A stretch of 36,228 nt of DNA, from assembly GCF_014879935.1 (NCBI RefSeq), contig NZ_JACSRD010000114.1, positions 1 through 36,228 on the forward strand. The letters are read 5' to 3'. A model generated the notes under the pieces. It was given only the letters and a program-made list of their open reading frames with translations. It did not search any database and was not told where the DNA came from. Of this stretch, positions 8,513 to 16,111 are shown piece after piece. A program made the translations under genes and the position numbers. Each line of letters starts with the position of its first letter. The stretch's first letter is position 1. This DNA is from Prosthecobacter sp. (GTDB lineage Bacteria; Verrucomicrobiota; Verrucomicrobiia; Verrucomicrobiales; Verrucomicrobiaceae).

Positions 8513-8612
8513 GGCCCCTGCCATCCTCGCCCAACAATCCACCGCTCCGCGGCTCTTTGTTCTAGCGCGGCTCTCCGTGGCGAACTATCGTCCCTGCCCC
8601 CCAAACGCCAGC

Positions 8613-9587
8613 ATGGTTCGCCTCCTCACCCAGCAAGGACAGCTCATCGATTGGAACGATGAAAAGACGCATCCGTTCCCGGACAATCTTGTCTATCTCG
8701 ACCTGCTGAACCCCGGCCGTGGCGAGGAACTGGAGGCGGAAAAGTGGCTCGAATACCAGCTCCCCACGCGGGAGGAGATGCAGGAGATCGAGGAGTCCAG
8801 CCGACTCTACATGGAGAAGGGTGCGCTCTACATGACGGCGTGGATTCCCGTCGGTCTCGACACGCCGGACCCGGAGAACACCTCCATGTCCTTCGTCATC
8901 GCGCCAGACTGCCTCACCACCGTGCGCTACGCGGATCCCATGGCCTTCCGCGTGCTCGCCGACCAGGTGCGGAGGCAATGCAGCACGCCTCTGAGCAGCG
9001 ACGCCGTCTTCCTCACTCTGCTGGAACTCATCGTCGCCCGCATCGCCGACGCCTTGCAGAGCGTCGAGGGCGACATGAAAAAAATCTGCCGCGACATCTT
9101 CAATCTCGACCCGCACAAGGCGCACGCGGGCGTGGAAAAGGACCTCAGCGATGTCGTGAAACTCCTCGGCCGCCGCAGCGCCCTCGTCGCCAATTTGCGC
9201 GAGAGTTTGCTCAGCCTCAGCCGCATGCTGCAGTACTTCCTCAACAACGCCGCCACCTGGATGCGCGGTGATCTGGCCGCGCAGTTCCGCAGCGTCATGC
9301 GGGACATCAAGAGCCTCGATGACTACACCAACCAGCAGACGCAGGAGATGACCTTCCTGCTGGAGTCCACGCTCGGCCTCATCAACATCCAGCAGAACCA
9401 GATCATCAAGATCTTCACCGTCGCCAGCGTGCTCTTCATGCCGCCCACGCTCATCGCCAGCATCTACGGCATGAACGTCGGCCTCCCCGCCGCCGAAAAC
9501 CGCTGGGCCTTTGTGTTCGTCATGCTGGTGATCGTCCTCTCCGCCGTGCTGCCGATCTGGTTCTTCAAGCGCAAACGGCTTCTGTGA
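8613..9587 (+). CDS. corA: CorA-family divalent cation (Mg2+/Co2+) transporter
   Basis: Inner-membrane pentameric channel-type transporter, 324 residues from ATG 8613 (MVRLLTQQG). A GTG at 8577 would add 12 residues (ANYRPCPPNAS) of unlikely sequence. The long N-terminal soluble domain (1-260) is rich in acidic helices, as in CorA. Two C-terminal membrane segments follow: IFTVASVLFMPPTLIASIYG (about 267-286) and WAFVFVMLVIVLSAVLPIWFF. Between them is the signature Y-GMN at 286-288, which forms the selectivity filter. The short basic C-terminal tail KRKRLL is typical. It stands alone, downstream of the repeat spacer and convergent with the DUF1501 gene. Mg2+ is the most probable substrate; Co2+, Ni2+ or Zn2+ efflux variants exist in the family. 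Confidence 0.93.
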   Translation: MVRLLTQQGQLIDWNDEKTHPFPDNLVYLDLLNPGRGEELEAEKWLEYQLPTREEMQEIEESSRLYMEKGALYMTAWIPVGLDTPDPENTSMSFVIAPDCLTTVRYADPMAFRVLADQVRRQCSTPLSSDAVFLTLLELIVARIADALQSVEGDMKKICRDIFNLDPHKAHAGVEKDLSDVVKLLGRRSALVANLRESLLSLSRMLQYFLNNAATWMRGDLAAQFRSVMRDIKSLDDYTNQQTQEMTFLLESTLGLINIQQNQIIKIFTVASVLFMPPTLIASIYGMNVGLPAAENRWAFVFVMLVIVLSAVLPIWFFKRKRLL

Positions 9588-9604
9588 GCCGCCGCTGGTG
9601 CGCA

Positions 9605-11041
9605 TCAGGTGAGGATCTCGCGGATCACGTGCCCAAAATCACGCTCCAGCCGCTTGCGGCCAGGTACTTCGAGTTTGTGCGGGTCGAGACCCAGTTGATG
9701 CAGGATCGTCGCATGCACATCGGTGACGTAGTGCGGGTGCTCCACCGCGTGGAAGCCGAGTTCATCTGTCGCGCCGTGGATCGTGCCGCCTTTCACACCG
9801 CCGCCCGCCATCCACACGCTGAAACCATACGGATGATGGTCGCGACCGTCCGCGCCTTGCGATCCCGGCGTGCGGCCGAACTCCGTGGCGAAGACCACCA
9901 GCGTGTCGTCTAGCAGGCCACGCTGCTTGAGATCCTTCAGCAGGCCTGAGATCGGCTTGTCCACCTGCTGCGCGAGCATGGAATGGTTCTTTTTCAGGCC
10001 CGAGTGCGAATCCCACGCGCCGGCAGCACCATCGCCATGCTGGAGCTGGATGAAACGCACCCCGCGCTCGGCGAGACGACGCGCGACGATGAGCTGTCGG
10101 GCAAAAGGTTCGGTCACCTTGTCATCGAGGCCGTAGAGCTTCTTCGTCTCGGCGCTCTCGCTGTCGAGATTCATCGTCTCCGGCACGGCAGTCTGCATGT
10201 TGAAGGCGAGCTGGTAGCTTTTCATGCGCGCGGCCAGCGTCTTGTCGCCGGGATACTGCTCCGCAGTGAGCGTGTTCAGACGGTGAATGAGATCAAACTG
10301 CGCCGCCTGCTCGCTTTTGCCAATTTGAAACTCCGGCGCGGCAAAGGTGAGCGGATTCTTCGGATCGACCTTCAAGTTCACCGCGTCGTAGGCCGGGCCG
10401 AGGTAGTGTCCGTCCCGCACATCGAAATAGCGCGGCCCCATGTTGATGAAGGACGGCAGATTGTCCGTCATCGAGCCCAGACCATACGTCGCCCAGGCAC
10501 CGATCGTCGGCACGCGGGGCTCCAGCATGTGCCGGCCGCTGTGGAATTGCACCTGCGCGCCGTGATTGTCATCCGTCGTCCACATGCTGCGGATGAAGGC
10601 GATCTCATCCGCGCAGGAGCCGATGTGCGGAAACCAGTCGCTGACCTCCATCCCGCACTGCCCGTATTTCTTCCAGCCGGTCTGCAGCGGGTAGATCGTG
10701 TTGCGCTGCTTGCCGTTGGCGTCGTTCACCACCACCACGCGCACCTTCTTGAGCTTCTCGGGATCCTGCACGCTGGAAAAGGGCGTCTCGCCGATCGACT
10801 TGCCCGCATACTGGTTGATCGCCGGTTTCGGGTCGAAGCTCTCCATGTGGCTCACGCCGCCGCGCATGAACAGCCAGATCACCCGCTTCGCCCGCTGCGG
10901 CATCATCGGCAGTCCGTCCGGCGGCTGCCATGCCTCCTCGCCACGCAAATCACGCGCCAGCATCGCCGTGACGGCGATGCTTCCCAGTCCGCCGAGGATA
11001 TCGCGGCGGAGGAAGGGGCTCTGCTGGTTTGTGAGGTTCAT
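9605..11041 (-). CDS. DUF1501 domain-containing secreted protein
   Basis: A 478-residue DUF1501 protein, a sulfatase/alkaline-phosphatase-superfamily relative common in Planctomycetes and Verrucomicrobia. The N-terminus has a Tat-like signal, FLRRDILGGLGSIAVTAMLA, consistent with export. Family stretches include RAKRVIWLFMRGGVSHMESFDPKP near the N-terminus, STMWTTD-type sequence (IRSMWTTDDNHGAQVQFHSGR), and the C-terminal FATEFGRTPGSQGADGRDHH followed by GGVKGGTIHGATDE. Its start codon overlaps the stop of the PSD1 gene as ATGA, so the two are translationally coupled. This pairing is one of the most conserved in the phylum. The biochemical function is not established; metal-dependent hydrolysis of an extracellular ester is plausible from the superfamily. 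Confidence 0.9.
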   Translation of the reverse strand: MNLTNQQSPFLRRDILGGLGSIAVTAMLARDLRGEEAWQPPDGLPMMPQRAKRVIWLFMRGGVSHMESFDPKPAINQYAGKSIGETPFSSVQDPEKLKKVRVVVVNDANGKQRNTIYPLQTGWKKYGQCGMEVSDWFPHIGSCADEIAFIRSMWTTDDNHGAQVQFHSGRHMLEPRVPTIGAWATYGLGSMTDNLPSFINMGPRYFDVRDGHYLGPAYDAVNLKVDPKNPLTFAAPEFQIGKSEQAAQFDLIHRLNTLTAEQYPGDKTLAARMKSYQLAFNMQTAVPETMNLDSESAETKKLYGLDDKVTEPFARQLIVARRLAERGVRFIQLQHGDGAAGAWDSHSGLKKNHSMLAQQVDKPISGLLKDLKQRGLLDDTLVVFATEFGRTPGSQGADGRDHHPYGFSVWMAGGGVKGGTIHGATDELGFHAVEHPHYVTDVHATILHQLGLDPHKLEVPGRKRLERDFGHVIREILT

Positions 11042-14000
11042 CGCAAAGTGACGAAGTCGTTGTGACTGAGCAGGGCCTGCAAAAACAGGCTGCGGTTCTG
11101 TTTCAACGCGGTGAAACCCTCCAAACTCGCCACGCGCTCGGCATCGGTCGGCAGCCGGTTGAGGATGGCGAGGAAGCTTTGCTCAATGAAGGCCTTCTCG
11201 TCCAGCCGGCTCATCTTTGCGGCCAGCGCGTCGGCGCATTCGCGGCTGAGCTTGCTGTTAGTCAGCGCGAGCGCTTGCTGCGGCACGACGCTCTCATTGC
11301 GACGGTAGCATTCGAGGACGTTGCTGTTGTCAAAGGTGGCGAGAAAGCGGTGCTCCGTGTCGGTGGTCTGGATGAAGTAGAGTGAGCGCCGCGGGCTGGA
11401 CTCTGCCTTGTCGGGATCGAGGCTCGGTCCGCCAAGGGAAAGATCGAGCTTGCTGGCGAGGTGCAGCAGGCTGTCCCGGACCACCTGGCTTTCCATGCGG
11501 CGCGGGTTCATGCGCCAGAGGTAAAAGTTGTCAGGATCGTCGGCAGCGGTGGCGGCATCGGCGTTCGCGTTCGAGGAACTGCGCCGATACAGTTCCGACA
11601 GCACCATGGCGCGGTGCAGGTGCTTCAGGCTCCAGCCATTGGCCATGAAATTGACGGTCAAGCTGTCGAGGATGTCCCGATGCAACGGCGCAGGGCTGCG
11701 CAGCCCGAAATCATCGGCATTGGCCACGAGCGACGTGCCGAAATGCCGCGTCCACACCTGGTTGACGAGCACGCGCGCCGTGAGTGGATTGCGTTTGTCC
11801 GCGACCCACCGTGCAAAAGCCAGCCTGCGGCCGGTGCTGCTGTCAGGATACGATTGCACCGTCGCGTTGTTGCTCTCCTCAGGCCCTTCCTGGGCCTTCA
11901 AACTCGCTGGCAGCGAGGTGTAAGTCTCTCCGGGCGCTGCGACCTTCTGCCTGGCCTTTTCCAAGGCTTCGCGTGCGGTTTTGAGCTTCTTGTCGGCGTC
12001 CTTGGCCTTCGGATCGGCCTCGGCTTTGGCGAGCTCGAGTTCAGCCTGCGCCAGTTGGTACTCCGCATCGGCCGCTGCGGCGGCTTGGGCGAGCTTTTTG
12101 TCGTTCCTGGCCTTCTCCGCGGCAAAAACGGCACGAATCATCGGCACGCGAGCCTTGGCGGCGGCGAGTTGCTTCTCAGCGAGAGCGACGGCCTTCTTCA
12201 CATCGCCCGTTGAGGCGAGTTGACCGGTGCCTGCCTCGCGCAGAACGGCGTCTGCATCGAGATTCGCGAGCTGGAAGCGGTGGAACTCGACATCGCAGTC
12301 GAAAGCCGCGAGCGCCATTGCTCCGGCCCGGCGCGGCTGCGTGAGGCGATAGGCCAGAACGTGCTCGCCATTGATGCTGGCATTCAGAAGCTGGCCACGA
12401 ATGCGCACATTGAGCGTGTGGCGCACGTCCTGCTGGATCAGCCGTGCGACGGCTCCGCCGGCTGGATAAGTCGATTTGCCGTCCTTGCTCGTTGTGAGCT
12501 GGATCTTCGAGGCGCCACTGGCGGCGCTCATGTAAACCATCGCATCCTCGCCATTCGCGCTGTCGAAGACGAGGCCGACGGATTTCCACTTCTGGCCACC
12601 GCGGATGGTGAAGCTCACCGTGGCGTCGAAATCGGCCGGTGCAGCCGTTTTGAGCTGCAGCACGCGACGCTCCGCACCGGTCTCGCGTTGCCGCACACCG
12701 TTCGGAGAGTGCTGCCAGTCGCCTTTGACGACCTGCCAGCGATCGGGCGCTGGCTGCGTGAAGTCGTCCGTGAGGCTGACCTTGGCGGCGACGGCTGTTT
12801 TTGGCGCGGCGGGCGGCGATTTGGCGAGTTTGGTCTTCGCATCGTCCAGCGTCTTCTGCGCTGCGGCGATTTCGCGCTCCGCGGCCTTGAGTTGGTCATC
12901 GAGAACGAAGGCAAGGAGCAGCGGTTTGGCCGTCGAAGCGGGCAAAGCCACCTTGGCGGGCTGGAACGCGGCGAATTCGAGCACGGGCGGGATGCCGGGC
13001 TGCATCGGCTTCGATTTGTCCTCGTTCTTCTCGTCGCCGCGCACGTGGCGGAAGGTTTTCTGGTCGAGATGCAGGTCAAAGGCGCGCGGCAGGCCGTTCT
13101 TCTCGAAGTTGGTCTCCCCGGGCCACGGATCGAGGCGCACGTGCATCGGCTCAAAGATGGCGCGCATGCGGTAGTAGTCGGGCTGGTCGATGGGATCGTA
13201 TTTGTGGTCGTGGCATTTCACGCACTGCATCGTCAGGCCGAGGAACGCGCGGCAGGTGTGCTCGATCGTTTCGTCGAGCCAGGTGGTGCGGTTGAAGAGG
13301 TAGTAGCTGCGGGCGAGGAAGCCGGTGGCGCGCAGGTTGTCGCGATCGTCCGGCGCGAGTTCATCCGCCGCGAGCATCTGCACGATCATCTGGTCGTAGC
13401 CTTTGTCGGTGTTGAGTGACTCCACGATCCAGTCACGCCAGTGCCAGAGGTGCTTCTGCGAATGACGAAGCTGCGCGCCGAGGCCATACCAGTCGCAGTA
13501 ACGCCAGATGTCCATGAAGTGCCGTGCCCAGCGCTCGCCGTATTGCGGGGTGCCGAGGAGGTGATCGACCACGGTTGCGCAGGCTTTCTGTGCGGCGGGA
13601 GAAGACAATGAGACCGTGAGATGGGGAGACAGGGAGATGGCCGGCCTCTCCTTGTCTGACGGTCTCCGTGTCTCATTGTCTCCGCTGCATTCGCTCAAAA
13701 ACGCCGCAATCTGCTCCGCCGTCGGCGGCAGGCCGATGAGATCGAGATACACGCGGCGCAGCCAGATCTCCGGCGTGGCATCGGGCTGCGGCTTGAGGTT
13801 CTTCGACGCGAGACGTGCCGCCAGCAGCGCATTCATCGACTTCCCGGACGATTTCGGCGGTTGGTAGGCCCAATGGGCACGCGGATCGGCCTCGGGTTGT
13901 TCCTGGGACGGCGATGGAGCGCCTGCATCGAGCCAGGCACGCAGCTTCAACACCTGATCCGCGTTCAAGGTGGCACCCTCGCCCTCCGGCGGCATGCGAT

Positions 14001-14268
14001 CGGCCTTTTTCGCCGTCGTCACACGGTCAATGAGCAGATGGGTGGCGTCACCGCTGTCACCGCCTTGTTTGAGGGTCGCGACCGTGTCGAGGCGCAGTCC
14101 GCCTTTTTGCTTCAAGGCACCGTGACAGGCGTAGCAGCGCTCTTTGAGCAGCGGCTTGATGTCCTTCTCATAGTCCGCGGCCAACGCAGGCGCCGCGGCC
14201 AGGGCAAACGCCGGCCATCCTCGCGTGAGGAGCTGGCGGAGGGCGGATGAGGCGCGGGACGGGATCAT
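11038..14268 (-). CDS. PSD1 / planctomycete cytochrome c (DUF1549-DUF1553) protein
   Basis: Exported protein of 1076 residues from ATG 14268, with signal peptide MIPSRASSALRQLLTRGWPA and a following Ala-rich core. Order of parts: PSCyt1 cytochrome-c domain with heme motif CYACH at 45-49; DUF1549 (about 125-400) with a second CxxCH in QCVKCHDHKYDP; a beta-sandwich LamG/DUF1080-like domain (about 500-670); an Ala/Lys/Glu-rich coiled coil (about 680-770); and DUF1553 to the C-terminus (RRLAFARWVADKRNPLTARV onward). Residues about 197-224 are encoded by a palindromic repeat (13599-13684) that interrupts DUF1549 in frame. The start could be ATG 14313 instead. It is coupled to the DUF1501 gene. Redox or polysaccharide-degradation roles have been proposed for such proteins; none can be assigned here. 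Confidence 0.9.
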   Translation of the reverse strand: MIPSRASSALRQLLTRGWPAFALAAAPALAADYEKDIKPLLKERCYACHGALKQKGGLRLDTVATLKQGGDSGDATHLLIDRVTTAKKADRMPPEGEGATLNADQVLKLRAWLDAGAPSPSQEQPEADPRAHWAYQPPKSSGKSMNALLAARLASKNLKPQPDATPEIWLRRVYLDLIGLPPTAEQIAAFLSECSGDNETRRPSDKERPAISLSPHLTVSLSSPAAQKACATVVDHLLGTPQYGERWARHFMDIWRYCDWYGLGAQLRHSQKHLWHWRDWIVESLNTDKGYDQMIVQMLAADELAPDDRDNLRATGFLARSYYLFNRTTWLDETIEHTCRAFLGLTMQCVKCHDHKYDPIDQPDYYRMRAIFEPMHVRLDPWPGETNFEKNGLPRAFDLHLDQKTFRHVRGDEKNEDKSKPMQPGIPPVLEFAAFQPAKVALPASTAKPLLLAFVLDDQLKAAEREIAAAQKTLDDAKTKLAKSPPAAPKTAVAAKVSLTDDFTQPAPDRWQVVKGDWQHSPNGVRQRETGAERRVLQLKTAAPADFDATVSFTIRGGQKWKSVGLVFDSANGEDAMVYMSAASGASKIQLTTSKDGKSTYPAGGAVARLIQQDVRHTLNVRIRGQLLNASINGEHVLAYRLTQPRRAGAMALAAFDCDVEFHRFQLANLDADAVLREAGTGQLASTGDVKKAVALAEKQLAAAKARVPMIRAVFAAEKARNDKKLAQAAAAADAEYQLAQAELELAKAEADPKAKDADKKLKTAREALEKARQKVAAPGETYTSLPASLKAQEGPEESNNATVQSYPDSSTGRRLAFARWVADKRNPLTARVLVNQVWTRHFGTSLVANADDFGLRSPAPLHRDILDSLTVNFMANGWSLKHLHRAMVLSELYRRSSSNANADAATAADDPDNFYLWRMNPRRMESQVVRDSLLHLASKLDLSLGGPSLDPDKAESSPRRSLYFIQTTDTEHRFLATFDNSNVLECYRRNESVVPQQALALTNSKLSRECADALAAKMSRLDEKAFIEQSFLAILNRLPTDAERVASLEGFTALKQNRSLFLQALLSHNDFVTLR
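13599..13684. repeat. Palindromic repeat element inserted in frame in the PSD1 gene
   Basis: A self-complementary stretch of about 86 bp. The outer arms AGACAATGAGAC (13603-13614) and GTCTCATTGTCT (13670-13681) are perfect over 12 bp. Inner segments such as GAGACAGGGAGATGGCC and GGCCTCTCCTTGTCT also pair with few mismatches around a GGCC centre near 13641. It encodes the polar, low-complexity segment at residues about 197-224 (DNETRRPSDKERP...SLSS) exactly where the conserved DUF1549 sequence is interrupted. This resembles palindromic elements that tolerate in-frame insertion, such as those of Rickettsia. No transposase is encoded. Confidence 0.72.
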
Positions 14269-14392
14269 GCGACAGGCAGAGTTTGAAGTACGCCCGTGAA
14301 GGGGTGACTCCATCGTCGTCTGAGCGATGCGGGATTGAAAAAACCGCATCCAGCGGAAGATGTCGGCCTGCCTTCCTCCCCTGGCACCTGTC

Positions 14393-15811
14393 ATGAACAC
14401 TTTCTTCACCCTCCACCTCGCGGCGACCTGGATGCTTGTCGGGCTGATCTGGATGGTGCAGCTCGTCGTGTATCCGCAGTTCCTCGGGATCCAGGAGGCG
14501 GACTTTCCGGCCTACCATTTCCGGCACTGCTTCCGGATCGGGCTCATCGTCGTGCCGCTGATGCTGCTGGAGGCTGGCACAGGGGCGTGGCTTCTTTGCC
14601 ACAGCGAAGGCTCGGCCGTCTTTCTCCTGGGGGCCGGATTGATCCCTGTGATCTGGCTCTCGACCGCCTTGGTGCAGGCCCCTATCCACACCCGCCTGAA
14701 GAGCGGCCAGGACAGCCGCCTTGTGCGTCGTCTCATCCTCACGAACTGGATCCGCACGCTCGCATGGACAATCCGCGGCCTGCTCGTTAGCCTCACGCTC
14801 ATGAACCACCACCTCCTGCTCTCCCTTTTCACTGTCGGCAGCCTTCTTCAGGCGCAAACCACGGTGGTGCCCGCTCCGCCGGCGATCCGCACGTCTGCGG
14901 ACGGCACGGTGACTCTGAGCTCCAGCGAACCGGGGACCGTCATCCTCTACACGCTGGATGACACGCCCCCGGTGGCCAAATCAAACCCCTACCTGGCACC
15001 GATCGACCTGGGCAGTGGCGGTCATCTGATGGCGGCCTCCTTCACCACGGACCGTCGGGCAGTCAGCAGCATCGCCGAGGTCACCTTGGACCCCGTGGCC
15101 GGACGTGAGCCACTTCCCAGCACGCGCGTCCCGGTCACGCAGGATCGTAGCTGGCCGCAGTATGACTGGGAAAAGCGCCACGAGCTCACCAGCGCCGCGG
15201 TGAAGCGTGCGAAGCCGCAGATCCTCTTCATCGGCGACTCCATCACGCATTTCTTCGGTGGCGAGCAATTCGACAGCTACGCGCTGCGTGGCACAAACAC
15301 CTGGGACGAGTTCTATGCGCCGCGAAACGCCGGGAACCTCGGCTTCGGCTGGGACAAGACCGAAAACGTGCTCTGGCGGCTCCAGCACGGAGCGGTGGAC
15401 GGCATCTCGCCAAAACTCATCGTCATGATGATCGGCACGAACAACACCGGCAACATGGGCCCGAACCACAAAGGCACCTGCTCCGCGGCCGACATCGCCG
15501 GCGGCATCGAGGCCATCGTGCTGGAGCTGGAGAATCGCCTGCCCGCGTCAAAGATCCTGCTGCTGGGCATTTTCCCACGCGGTGAAAAGCCGAACCCACA
15601 GCGCGAGAAGATCGCCCAGGTGAACCAGATCATCGCCAAGCTCGACGGCTCCCACCATGTGACCTTCCTAGACATCGGGCCGAAGTTTCTCACGCCTGAC
15701 GGACGGATCACCAAGGACATCATGCCCGACTACCTCCACCCGAACGAAAAAGGCTATCGCATCTGGGCGGAGGCCATCGAGCCCACGGTGAAGCGCCTGA
15801 TGGGCGAGTGA
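14393..15811 (+). CDS. Membrane domain + CHB_HEX + SGNH/GDSL hydrolase fusion
   Basis: A 472-residue reading frame from ATG 14393. Residues 1-136 form a four-helix membrane domain (hydrophobic runs near 5-25, 46-65, 70-92 and 117-135). From M137 (ATG 14801) the sequence looks like a fresh signal peptide, MNHHLLLSLFTVGSLLQAQ, followed by a chitobiase C-terminal-like beta domain (about 160-230) and an SGNH hydrolase. Catalytic blocks are intact: FIGDSIT with S283, GTNNTGN, and D446-YLH449. The last part resembles platelet-activating-factor acetylhydrolase-type carbohydrate esterases. The joint suggests two formerly separate genes fused by loss of a stop, or a second internal start that still makes an independent exported esterase. 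It is divergent from PSD1, with 124 bp between the start codons. Confidence 0.83.
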   Translation: MNTFFTLHLAATWMLVGLIWMVQLVVYPQFLGIQEADFPAYHFRHCFRIGLIVVPLMLLEAGTGAWLLCHSEGSAVFLLGAGLIPVIWLSTALVQAPIHTRLKSGQDSRLVRRLILTNWIRTLAWTIRGLLVSLTLMNHHLLLSLFTVGSLLQAQTTVVPAPPAIRTSADGTVTLSSSEPGTVILYTLDDTPPVAKSNPYLAPIDLGSGGHLMAASFTTDRRAVSSIAEVTLDPVAGREPLPSTRVPVTQDRSWPQYDWEKRHELTSAAVKRAKPQILFIGDSITHFFGGEQFDSYALRGTNTWDEFYAPRNAGNLGFGWDKTENVLWRLQHGAVDGISPKLIVMMIGTNNTGNMGPNHKGTCSAADIAGGIEAIVLELENRLPASKILLLGIFPRGEKPNPQREKIAQVNQIIAKLDGSHHVTFLDIGPKFLTPDGRITKDIMPDYLHPNEKGYRIWAEAIEPTVKRLMGE

Positions 15812-15833
15812 TCTGCCGCACCTGTCGCGCCCC

Positions 15834-15965
15834 ATGAAACGCCGCGAGCTCTTTCACGCCAGCCTTGGTGCTGCGTGCCTCACAGCCCACGCCATCCACC
15901 GCGGCTACGCCGACCCCGCCTACTTCATGTATGAGGCCTATCGCGTGATGCCGCAGGCGAAGTGA
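15834..15965 (+). CDS. 43-residue Tat-signal-like mini-ORF
   Basis: A short frame 22 bp after the SGNH gene: MKRRELFHASLGAACLTAHA, then HRGYADPAYFMYEAYRVMPQAK and stop. The N-terminus has a twin-arginine-like KRRELF motif with a modest hydrophobic stretch, the typical beginning of Tat-exported proteins in this phylum. Nothing follows, so it is either a truncated remnant of an exported enzyme or a genuine small exported peptide. An 8-bp inverted repeat, GCGTCTTC (15969-15976) and GAAGACGC (16014-16021), starts 4 bp after its stop. No homologue is recognised. Confidence 0.4.
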   Translation: MKRRELFHASLGAACLTAHAIHRGYADPAYFMYEAYRVMPQAK

Positions 15966-16057
15966 AGAGCGTCTTCGACCGCTCATGTCATGCAGGCGGA
16001 GAGGGGGCTCTCGGAAGACGCAGCGCTCGCGGCATTTTGTGTCCAGCAGGTCGGTGC

Positions 16058-16087
16058 TTGCACTGATCCCGCCCGGATGGATATGAT
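16058..16087 (+). promoter_or_regulatory. Possible promoter of the beta-solenoid gene
   Basis: TATGAT at 16082-16087 matches the -10 consensus at five of six bases and lies 24 bp before the ATG at 16112. TTGCAC at 16058-16063 is a poor -35 candidate with an 18-bp spacer. This is a consensus match only. Confidence 0.25.
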
Positions 16088-16111
16088 CCATCTCGACAAC
16101 CACCTGACGCC

